DNA of 64,000 bases. It comes from Pegea sp. RAD2-039 (Eukaryota; Chordata; Thaliacea; Salpida; Salpidae). The position numbers and the translations under genes were made by a program. The stretch lies in contig JAQGEQ010000011.1 of the NCBI GenBank assembly GCA_034620365.1, forward strand, positions 1,116,001 through 1,180,000, in the 5' to 3' direction. Each line of letters opens with the position of its first letter. Position 1 is the first letter of the stretch. Under the pieces are notes generated by a model, which saw only the letters and a list, made by a program, of their open reading frames with translations, made no database searches and was not told the origin of the DNA. Below, piece after piece: positions 31,751-43,800 of this stretch.

Positions 31751-34700
31751 ATGCAAGCCGCTTTCATTTCAAATCTTTTCTTGGTGATATTTTTAACATT
31801 TTCATCAACCAAAGGTCAATTTCTTTAAAAAACATCTGACTTTAAACTTTCGAAAGTATATCTTGTTTCAGGGCAAAAATGGAAGCTGGATTATTATCCA
31901 GATAATTTCAAACTCTTCGATTCAACTGAAAGAATCATATATAACGAAGGACAACTTTCTTTCATATCAGCCATAGGCAAACTTATTGTTGTCGACAGAC
32001 TCAACAAAACTCAGCGACATGTAATTAACATGATTTATATCACTTACTTTGTTAGTTTAGAATGTCAAACTAATTGTTACAATTTGTTTGCAGATTATGA
32101 TACCCAGATCAGAAAAACTAGTTAAAGATTGTAATGGTTTCGACGTGAGTTTATAGTGTTTAATACGATTAAAGTCACTTCAACAACACCTATATAATTA
32201 CAGACTCCGCTATGTTATTTTAACGCTAACTTCTTATCTGAGTACGATGAAAATCATTTAATTATCTGCGGGTTCAACATCAAAAGCGAATGTCATATTA
32301 TAAACAAACAGGTTTGTAAATTCTTTCAAGTATTTTTCATAATAACATTATCTCACTTTTTGTAAAAAAAATCAATTTCAGAATTACTCTGTAAATAATA
32401 CAACGTCTCATAAATTGCATTACATGGCAAGCTCTTTTTCCAAGTTTATACATAAAGAAGGTTTGTATTTGGCTCGATTTCATTTCAACCAATAATTAGA
32501 CTAACAAATCTTCAGATGAAGATCAAATGTATATCACAACTTGTCAAAAATATGATTGTAGGTTGACAAAACAAATTGGTGAAACTATGAGAACCAAAGG
32601 AGATGATAAACAATATATATCTTGTATGTTTTATTTCTCACTTTTTCAAATTTTATTATATAGATCATAGATTGCTTTTATTGCAGGGAGCAATTAAGTT
32701 AATAACAACATATCTATCTAGTTAATGAATGTATTTAAATTATGAATAACTTATATAATGATAACTAGAAGTTTCTTTTTTTAAGCTGATTCAACATTTA
32801 TTGATATGATCACTTCTTCTGATAAGAAAAATGTTTACATTTTCTATAATGAACCGTCAACTGCTTTTGATAGAGATCAATTTGTCAAAAATGGTGATGA
32901 AGTTACATATAGTTTTGTTGGTCGAATTTGTACAGTAAGATATACTAATCTAAACATTACTGAAGCTTATATTGTTATGCAACCAAAAATAATTTATAAC
33001 GACTTCTCCTCTTCAACTTTTGTATCAATCAGTTTTTCTATTTTAAACCTTTTTATTCTACAAGCTCTAGTTATTGGGATATCAACCTCATAATTGATAA
33101 TAAATTCAGGATTATTTTGTAGAATGATCCAGGAATTAACGAAAAAGGAAAAAGATATTTTGCAACTTATGTCAAAGCTCGTTTGTTATGTGCTTACCCT
33201 GGAGGGGCAAATACTAAAAACCAAAATCTTTATTTCAATATCTTACGTAAATAGGATTTTTGTTTTATAAAATATTTATTTAGACTTATTTTAAATTAAT
33301 TGAACGCCATGTCTGTTAGAAAAGTAACTTTACTGAAAAATCTATAAATAATTTAAAAAAAAGCACTTTTAAAGTTTAGTGAACTTTTTACAGAAAATTT
33401 TTAGAGTGACGTCATGTAAATTAAACTTCTAAATTATTAATTAAATTTATTAAAAATAGGTAGTTACAAGTTCAATTAAACATTTTTTAGAAAATTAAAG
33501 TCTTAGTTGAATATCTGAAGTTTCTGAAATAATGTTTATTTAATATATAGATGAATGTTATACAAACATTAAATTGCAATTCTACTTAGATATATTTTTG
33601 TTTGCTTTCAAAAAATAACTGATTGAATAAACTACAAAATATTTTTGTTTAGAATCTATTGTTCAAGTTGACAACGACACGATAATTGCTCTTTTTAAAC
33701 TACCAAAGTAAGTTAGACTTTGTTTGAAGGAAAAAAATGTTTATTATAAAACTTGTGAAGGTGGTGGGGACAAGAAGCAAGTGCGATTTGTAGTTATTCA
33801 ATTAAAAAATTGAAAAGTTTATTTGATGGAGATGACTTTGAACCAAACACTATCGACTATTACGACCCATCAAAAGAAAAATTGTTACATTATTATGATC
33901 ATGGTGTAATTTCACCTGGACAGGTTTGAAACTCTCAAGTTTCGAGATTTTCTTGTTTTAATGCTTTGCTCACTTAATAAACAACAAAATGTATTTTAGT
34001 GTCCAACTGGAGGTAAAACAATTATTAAAGGAACCAACGAACCTCGATTAATTAAAAGAATTATAAAACCCTTACATGACAAACCAATTTTTACTAAAAG
34101 TGGAAAAGAGTTTGATTTTATAAGTGCAGTACCATCAACCAACAACAGAAGATCTTTATTTTTGATCAAAAGTAAATAACTCTCACTGCTACTATTGAAC
34201 ACTTTAAATAAAGATTTAAAACAAAATATTGGAAATAAAATTAATCATTTCATTAATTTTTAATCTTTAAAAGGAACTGCGGAAATCGAAAAAGTAGCCT
34301 TGGATTTTGCTCAAATGAAAGGAACGTTTTTGCAATCATCAAAACTAGATGTAAGTTTTTGTGTTGACAACTTTAACTTCATTAATTAGTTAACATCTAA
34401 AAGTTTTTTTTTTTATTAATTTTGTAGTGAAAAATAGGTTAATAAGCATTATTTGTTGTCTCAAATCTTGTTTTTTATTAGAAGCTTATTTCTTTATGAC
34501 TTCTTTAAATCTATTAGCTTATTATTTCTTATTAAGAATTTTTGGTAAAAATCTAGAATTGATTTTTTTTAAAAGTAAAATTTTCTGAACGTTTCTTAAA
34601 ATAATCTTTTGTTTTAGGTTAAAAAGGAAATTTTAAAAGTTTCTGCAACGAAAGAGGTAATTACTTTATCTTTACTCTCTAAAAAATCAAATAATTATGT

Positions 34701-37700
34701 TTGATTTAACATTTTGTGGCAATAGAAATATTTAATCTATTTTAATTTAATTATTAAAAAGCTGAACCTTAGGCTTGATAAGTGATTACTATTATAAAGC
34801 GTACATCAGTATAACACTATGACTTTATCATTTATTTATTCAAATGTATTTAAGAACAATATGATGAATGAATTACGGTAAAAGATAACTATAATTAACT
34901 GACTCATTATTTTTATAAGCATGCTGACATCATTATAATACTTGATATCGTCATCATGTTTTACGTTTATTATTCATCATTTGTTATTTGTTTGTGTTTC
35001 AGGGAATTTTATTAGCACTACCTTCTGATACTGTGATTGCATCATTAACAAATTGTGCAAAATATAAAAGTTGTCAGAGCTGTTTTACTGATCCAAATTG
35101 CAACTGGCAAAAAAGTGAAAATAATTTAAAGTGTCAGCAAGTTTACAATAAAACTTTTCTTAATGAGATACAACAAAGTGATCCAACCAAGTCTGTTTAA
35201 TCGATATTTATCAATATATTACAATTATCTTGTATATCTTTTAGCACAACTTACTATAAACTGATTGAATCTTAACTGTTTAATAAATATTAAAGCGATG
35301 TATTTATAGAATATTTATTTTTGCTATGTATACATTATTAAAATTATCTAGGCTTAAAATGAAAACTTTTTCTTAAATTTATCAAAAATCTTCTTATTTA
35401 TGAGAACACTCAATCTGTGTTATTAAATTTCAATCTAATTTTTAGAGAATGTTTAGAAAATCCCCCTGCTGCTATTACTGATTTAAAATTGGAATCAACT
35501 GATCCAGTAGTGATATCATGGAAAGACACAGAAATTTATTTCTCGCGACCAAAACCTCAACAATATTTATTTGAATTGAAGAATATGAAAACTAATTCTG
35601 TTGTTGAAACTAAATTTGTCAATACATCATCATGTCAGGTTTGTTAATCAAATTATTTTTAATTCTAAATTTAAACTTGAAGTTTCTTTTAATTTAGCTT
35701 CAATTGATTTTCTGGTTTACGAATCTACATGAGTTCAGCTATCATGTTTTAATAATTGAGTAATTACTTTTGTAGCTAGTAGATGGCAATTAGATTTTAC
35801 TTTATGAGAAATTTCTAAAAAGTTAAAAAATTCAAATTGGTTGAATATTACTTTTTCTTAAGAAGTATCCTAAACAATTTCCAGAAAATTGGAAATAAGT
35901 TTGGCTCTAATGTTCCTTAATTTTCTGAGATATAAATTTTGCTTTGATATTATTAAATCTGAAATTTATAAAAATTTCTTTTCAGCATTTAAAACTTTAC
36001 ATTTACAAATTACATTTTTTATTTAAATGAATTTAAATTTTTATCTAAAAATATTCTTACTTTTTATGATGAGAATTCTGTTGAGTTAGTTTGTCTGAAA
36101 GTCTATCAATAGACGTCAAACGAGTTATTTACTACTAGATGAAAAGTCTCCCCTGATCACTGTCTCGGTATGTTGATAACGTCATTTAAATGTTTTTCTC
36201 AATCACAAGATCTGTTTTAAGGAATAAATCTCAGTTTTATCAGTTCTATAATTTGAAAAGTTTCCTTTTAATTCATTAAAAATTTTTTTCTATTCTTTTA
36301 TTTCAAAAAGAATTTAAAACTGTTAAATTCTTTACATAGATTTGTTAAACAAACTCAACCAAAGTTTTGAAAATAGTTGATTTACACCAAATATTCAGCA
36401 CGTTTTTCTGCCAAGCAGAAGTTCCCTTTCTCTCATTTTCATTCAAGCATTTCTCTTGACTTAAGTGGAATTTAAACGTTGTTTTTTAAAGTAATGCTTC
36501 TTGAAGTATTACAACATGACTCCCCATACAATTTCATTAAAGTTGATTTTTATCAATGGTAATTCTTAAACTGAAATATATTTTACATTTATTAAAAATG
36601 TAAATTTCAAAAGGTTTCTGTCAGATTTTTATCTCTTTTATCTTCTTCAATAATAATTAGTTCTAAAAAATAATAGTATGAAAACAAATTATGCAATTTT
36701 CAGACATATAGAAATTAGATGATTATATTATTAGCAGATATTTGACAGTCAACATAATTAAACATGTAAAGTATTTACATTACAGTTAGAAGTAGGTTGT
36801 ATATGAGATGAAAATCACAAAAAGATTACACAGAAGATTAAATTCATAAATATGAGTTTATTTAAAAAAATCAAACTCTTTGTTACTTATTTATATTTTA
36901 TTTAAATATTAAATAACATTCAAACAAATCTATCAACATTTTTTGGTTCATTTTCTACCAATCATCAAAAATATAAAAAAACTTTTTTGAGATCAAGAAA
37001 TAATTTCATATTGTTAATTCATAAATTCATCAACAAGTTATTATAATCACTTTATAAATATTTTTTTTGCAAGTTTTTATTTTAGAAAGCAATTTTAAAA
37101 AACTAAGAAAGCTGTAGAAGTGTACTATTAGTAAGAAAAATAGTTTTAAAAACAATCAATTGCTAAACGCCAGAGCTTTTACTTGTTTGTATTTAATTGA
37201 ACTTTGTATTGCTGCGTTTCTATTATAACGATATATCAGCTGTTCGAAGCATTCATAACTCAACATTTTAATAAATAACCAGCTGTCTTGCAAACAGATT
37301 TTCCGTTTGGTTATTATGGATATAAAATAGAACCGTATGCCTCAGTGACAATGTGTATGGTCTTCAAAATATATACTTCACTTCTTGATTCTAAATAATG
37401 ACCAAAAAAAACACTAAAATTTAATTCTTGAAATTTCAGATAGATAAAGAATTGATAGCTGGAAATCCATACATGGTGACAGTTAAAGGAGTCTTTGATT
37501 TAGTTCTCAGTGAGCCAACTAAAGATGATCAATTCTACTTTAACACCAGTAAGCTTAATTTGATATATTTCAGAAAACTAATTGAAGACATTTATCAAAA
37601 CACTTTCTGGTACAATTAATTAAAATTTTAACTTAATTTATTATTTTGTAGGTATTTCAAAACCTCAAAACTTAACAGTAACTATGAAAACTAATTCAAT

Positions 37701-39467
37701 TCATGTTAATTGGATAAGTAATTCTATCTCTGTTCGTGACACTATCTTAGTATTTGATGCCAACTCAACATTATTACACGATATTTCAATTACTGGCATA
37801 TCTAATATTGCTATTTATGATTTGGTTGATAAAATGAATTACACAATTACTATTTATTCATCTTCACCTGCTGATATTCGATCAAACTCTACATCAATTC
37901 AACTTTACGTTAATTGTAAGTCTTTTAACTATTTGTTTGTTTTTAAACAGCTTATTTAAAACGTTTGGTTGAGTCACTCATCATCTTGATAAACCTTTTA
38001 AGACTTAAAAAAAAGCTAGTCATAATACAATCTTGATGGTTTATATAGCTTGATAATTTAACAAGCTTAATATTTATTACTAATATCTAATTATGAATTT
38101 TATTGATATAAGTAATCAACATTTTTCAAACAAAATATCTTTTTAAAGATAAATTATCTGGAAAGTCAGTAACGACGTTTTCTACATTAAATGAAAAAAG
38201 TAAGTTGTTGTTGAATTGCTTTTGTTATTTTTTCTTTTGTTGTTAATGTATCAGCTTTTCCAACTTCTACTGAATTGTTTCTTGACTTGGTAACAACAAC
38301 ACCTGTGATTAGAGGCTCTACAGTTTCTTCTTCAGATGAATTAAAAGAAAATCAATTTAAAAATAAAACAAACCAACAAACTATTAAAATCTTTAAAACA
38401 GGTATAACAAAATCGTTCCAAGATCATTTAAGCATGACAAAAATTGAGTAAAATATCTGATAAATTTTGTTGAAAATCCATTACTAAACCTTACTAAACC
38501 ATAACCATATCATAAACATCGGTGTATAAAAACAATTTTTCACAAAATTCATTTTTTACGGTAAACTTACTTTGCAAATAATTTTTATTTGTCATTACCT
38601 TATTTTAAAAAATCTCTGAACAATATTAAAATAATTTTCAGTTTAGGCTTAATAACAACAAACTAAATTTGAACTGTGGAATTTAAACTTCCTTTTGCTT
38701 TGTTTAAAATATTTTCTTCTATTTGCAACGTCGCAATTTCTAATTCAAGTTAAATTTGTAGGTGAAAGTATTTTAAAAACTATTTTTCTGATGATATTCA
38801 CAATTGGTTTTGTATTTATTTTATTGGTTTTAGCCAGAACTATTTTACTTCTTGGAAGACATGTATATGCAGGTTTGAGCTGATAGATAGTTAATATTAA
38901 CCATTTTAGTAAGTTAAATGTTCCACATTTCTAAACACACTTGGTTTGCAGTGAAAAATGGAAGAAAAAAGTATTTTCGTTTGTTAGGTATCTTTTACTA
39001 CTCGCAAAATCTTTCAAAAGCACCAGGTACGAATACTAAAAGTTTTAAATATATTTGAAAGTAAACAAACATCTTCTAAGTAAAACTTTCTTGAACTATT
39101 TTTAGTTAATGATTTTATTGTTATTTATATTTTTACAAAATTGTATCCATTAGTCACATGAAATATTCAATCAGATATCAATAAAACTTATATTATTAAT
39201 TAATTTAATTTCTCAATTTAGAAGAAAAGTTTTTTAATATTTTAAAAAATAAAATACTCTTTATTAATTTATTAAAAAGGTTTAATTACAATTTTTCATG
39301 TTGCAAGTTAAAGTTATTTAAAAAAGATTAAAGAAGATGTGTTAACATTTTTAGAGAATTACTTAAGAAAGTTGAATTTAGTTGATAAATATCAAAAGAT
39401 TTAAATTGATTAAAAAATTAAACTTTCAGCGAAATTTGAGATGCGATCTTCGAACGAGGTAGTTTAA
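31751..39467 (+). CDS. Transmembrane semaphorin with two FN3 domains, copy A (21 exons)
   Basis: Guidance ligand or receptor predicted at the cell surface. Exons: 31751-31814, 31872-32020, 32094-32144, 32204-32311, 32382-32460, 32516-32623, 32786-32934, 33123-33246, 33653-33707, 33761-33923, 34000-34171, 34274-34350, 34618-34656, 35003-35190, 35446-35638, 37440-37548, 37652-37915, 38255-38401, 38762-38872, 38952-39026, 39430-39467. Sum 821 codons, 820 aa. Order: signal peptide (NLFLVIFLTFSST); Sema domain about 22-445 with LIICGFNIKSEC, GRICT-NDPG, YVKARLLCAYPG, SAICSYSI; PSI about 455-500 (CAKYKSCQSCFTDPNCNW); two FN3-like domains about 510-700; Ser/Thr linker; transmembrane helix about 750-775; short basic tail ending SSNEVV. 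All phases close, so it looks functional. The FN3 combination is unusual for semaphorins. Confidence 0.87.
31775..38475 (+). repeat. Left arm of a large inverted repeat (palindrome)
   Basis: Near-identical in reverse complement to 41457-47550. Coordinate sums of matching points are 79325-79327 up to about 35700 and 79932 beyond about 36625. The arms therefore align base for base except for 1-bp indels and one internal heterologous block (35706-36625 here versus 43308-43622 there). Identity starts inside the signal-peptide exon and ends about 75 bp after exon 18. Confidence 0.95.
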
Positions 39468-40812
39468 AAAGAAGTAAGATTTTCGAGAAGAAGACTTCTA
39501 AATAAATTATTTTTCAATTTCTTGTCGATTTCCTAATTTCTTCAATTCTAATTCTGAAAGATTTTTTGTTTTCTATTTTTATAGAAATTTCAGCTGTTAT
39601 TGTTTAAATCATATTTTGTTATCTTAGGCTTTTTGTTAAATCACTTTAAAGTAGCGCAAATAGGTTTAAATAAATATATTTTTGGCTTTATTTCAAAAGA
39701 AATCTGATGCTTTTAACGTTTAATTTTATAAAAGAAATGATTTTAAAGTTTCAATACAATTATTTGAGATAATTGTGTTTGCCATAATTTTTGGTTTATC
39801 AAATATTTAAATTATTAAAGATGTTTATCATCAAACCATGAATGTGTTATTAAGTCGAATTCTTTCCATTTTTGTGCTTTTTTTTTTTTTGTTTATATTC
39901 GAATATATTTTTTCTTATTTTTTGTCTTCCATCAAGAAATTATTTAAATTATTTTTCAGTTCTTCTTACTTTAAAGAAATCATTTTTTTATGTCAAAGTT
40001 TAAATGACAAAATTGTTTTTCACGCTGACAATCACAAACTTTAATAAAAATGAGAACTTACTTCTGTTGATTAAGCATTATTTAATCTAAAAATTTTTAC
40101 AAAACTTTAAAAGCTAAATTTGATTTACTAAACAGAGTGTTATTATTAGTTTTATGAAGTATTAAGAGACTTTCACAACTTTCAAAATTAGTTCATGATG
40201 ACTGAAAACACTAGAATTGCTTTTAGTATATGCTGAAAAATGAACTAACTACATTTTTTATAATATGTAGCTTAATATTGTCGCTTATTTATCAAACTTT
40301 GCAAGCATCTGACATTTGAAAATTTGTATTGTGTAGCAATAGTCACACTATTTGGATAAGTACTAATAAATCAATCAAACCGATACTCAGATAAATTCTT
40401 CCCACAAAAGTTTAGATTCAAACCTGCAAAACAATCGATTTTTCGATTTTTAAATTGTTTTGTTGAAATCAGTTAACATTTTCAAAGTTTAAAAATTAAA
40501 TTCAAAATCTTCTTAATAAAATTTAATTAATCAAACCAAAAAAAGTAGTAGATAAAAAATCATAGAAAGAAACTTGAGATAGGTTAAATGAGTTACAAAA
40601 AAATTATTCGAAGAAGATTAAAGATCAACTTTTATCTCTTCAATGATATTTATCAGTAAGATTTAAACAATTTAAGTTTTAATTAAACAATCTTAAACTA
40701 TTCATTATTAAATTAAATTTGAAAATACCAAATGTTTAAGATTGTAGGCTGAGTTACTATTAGAAAAAATACAATTAATAAGAAATACTTACAGAGACAT
40801 CTTCTTACTAAA
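39468..40812. other. Centre of the palindrome, intergenic
   Basis: Unique AT-rich DNA between the stop codons of the two convergent semaphorin genes. An open frame at 39838-40044 is Phe/Ser-rich from poly-T and is not supported as a gene. Confidence 0.55.
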
Positions 40813-43800
40813 TCAACTGGTATATTCATTTTCACTTTTTTGGCTTCTTGGAAAATAATAAATCGGATTAGAAACTTGACGAAAATAAATGGATGCAACT
40901 CTTTTGAAGGTAATTCGCATGTCTTTGCGTACTGTCAAGATTGATGATAAAAATTTAAGAAATAAATTAGAAATTGAAATGTTTTAAAGCGATAAGATTA
41001 TTTATTTTTATTTTCATTTGTTTAATTTCTACTTTAAACAAGTTTGTGAACTAAAATCTCCTACCTGTAAACACTTCTCTTCCTAAAGTTAAGTTGTTTT
41101 TTATTAAAATTGACAAAGATAGAAGAAAACCAACAGAAAGCACCAAAAACAAAATAATTTGTAAAATATTATCTGAAAAATGATAATAAAATAAAACATA
41201 TTAAATTTCATCGTAAAATAAATTAATTTATTGAAATCGAATTGATTTCGCAACATGAATTGAAGATCATATTCTGTTTAACTAAAACTCTCACATCTCA
41301 ATATTTAGTTGATAAAAAATTTAAATACTATTTGCAACAATTTGATTTGCATAAATCTAAACTCCTTGAAAATAGAAGTCACGATGCAAATGACTTTTGT
41401 GAAAAATTACTTTTATACATTAATTATCGTTGCAAATTAAAGATGAAAATGAAAATTTTCAACAAAATTTATCAGATATTTTACTCAATTTTTGTCATGC
41501 TTAAATGATCTTGGAACGATTTTGTTATACCTGTTTTAAAGATTTTAATAGTTTGTTGGTATGTTTTATCTTTAAATTGATTTTCTTTTAACTCATCTGA
41601 AGAAGAAACTGTAGAGCCTCTAATCACAGGTGTTGTTGTTACCAAGTCAAGAAACAATTCAGTAGAAGTTGGAAAAGCTGATACATTAACAACAAAAGAA
41701 AAAATAACAAAAGCAATTCAACAACAACTTACTTTTTTCATTTAATGTAGAAAACGTCGTTACTGACTTTCCAGATAATTTATCTTTAAAAAGATATTTT
41801 GTTTGAAAAATGTTGATTACTTATATCAATAAAATTCATAATTAGATATTAGTAATAAATATTAAGCTTGTTAAATTATCAAGCTATATAAACCATCAAG
41901 ATTGTATTATGACTAGCTTTTTTTTAAGTCTTAAAAGGTTTATCAAGATGATGAGTGACTCAACCAAACGTTTTAAATAAGCTGTTTAAAAACAAACAAA
42001 TACTTAAAAGACTTACAATTAACGTAAAGTTGAATTGATGTAGAGTTTGATCGAATATCAGCAGGTGAAGATGAATAAATAGTAATTGTGTAATTCATTT
42101 TATCAACCAAATCATAAATAGCAATATTAGATATGCCAGTAATTGAAATATTGTGTAATAATGTTGAGTTGGCATCAAATACTAAGATAGTGTCACGAAC
42201 AGAGATAGAATTACTTATCCAATTAACATGAATTGAATTAGTTTTCATAGTTACTGTTAAGTTTTGAGGTTTTGAAATACCTACAAAATAATAAATTAAG
42301 TTAAAATTTTAATTAATTGTACCAGAAAGTGTTTTGATAAATGTCTTCAATTAGTTTTCTGAAATATATCAAATTAAGCTTACTGGTGTTAAAGTAGAAT
42401 TGATCATCTTTAGTTGGCTCACTGAGAACTAAATCAAAGACTCCTTTAACTGTCACCATGTATGGATTTCCAGCTATCAATTCTTTATCTATCTGAAATT
42501 TCAAGAATTAAATTGTAGTGTTTTTCGGTCATTATTTAGAATCAAGAAATGAAGTATATATTTTGAAGACCATACACATTGTCACTGAGGCATACGGTTC
42601 TATTTTATATCCATAATAACCAAACGGAAAATCTGTTTGCAAGACAGCTGGTTATTTATTAAAATGTTGAGTTATGAATGCTTCGAACAGCTGATATATC
42701 GTTATAATAGAAACGCAGCAATACAAAGTTCAATTAAATACAAACAAGTAAAAGCTCTGGCGTTTAGCAATTGATTGTTTTTAAAACTATTTTTCTTACT
42801 AATAGTACACTTCTACAGCTTTCTTAGTTTTTTAAAATTGCTTTCTAAAATAAAAACTTGCAAAAAAAAGATTTATAAAGTGATTATAATAACTTGTTGA
42901 TGAATTTATGAATTAACAATATGAAATTATTTCTTGATCTCAAAAAAGTTTTTTATATTTTTGATGATTGGTAGAAAATGAACCAAAAAATGTTGATAGA
43001 TTTGTTTGAATGTTATTTAATATTTAAATAAAATATAAATAAGTAACAAAGAGTTTGATTTTTTCAAATAAACTCCAATATATGAATTTAATCTTCTGTG
43101 TAATCTTTTTGTAATTTTCATCTCATATACAACCTACTTCTAACTGTAATGTAAATACTTTACATGTTTAATTATGTTGACTGTCAAATATCTGCTAATA
43201 ATATAATCATCTAATTTCTATATGTCTGAAAATTGCATAATTTGTTTTTAATTATTATTTTTTAGAACTAATTATTATTGAAGAAGATAAAAGAGATAAA
43301 AATTTTTCAGATGTTGATGATTATATTATCAAGCCAAACTTTATCTAGTGACATCTGTTTTAAATTTATTCTAAATTTAATTTGATAACTTCATTTAGAA
43401 GAATTTTTTATAAAGTTTTATAAAATAATAATTTAGCTTTTGATATTTTTAGAGCATTTTTTCGTTGCTAATGAATGAATTTTAAATATTCTAAAAATTT
43501 TTTAGAATAAAATTTTAAAATTATTTGATAAGACATGTTTTAAAAGCTTTCTTTAAAAATCTATGAATTTAAAAAAATATTTCCGGTTAATTTATATAAA
43601 AATTTGAATTGTATAATTAAAATTGAAGCTAAATTAAAAGAAACTTTAAATTTAAATTTAGAATTAAAAATAATTTGATTAACAAACCTGACATGATGAT
43701 GTATTGACAAATTTAGTTTCAACAACAGAATTAGTTTTCATATTCTTCAATTCAAATAAATATTGTTGAGGTTTTGGTCGCGAGAAATAAATTTCTGTGT

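Noticed and set aside
37282..37350. Extra FN3 exon in semaphorin intron 15 (DFPFGYYGYKIEPYA frame)
   Set aside because: It looks coding-like, but no acceptor and donor pair matches the phases of exons 15 and 16, which join well directly. It could be a dead or alternative exon.
31751..39467. Plexin or MET-type receptor
   Set aside because: The Sema domain has the semaphorin-type NDPG and KARLLC pattern, the later domains lack IPT features, and there is no GAP or kinase domain after the membrane helix.
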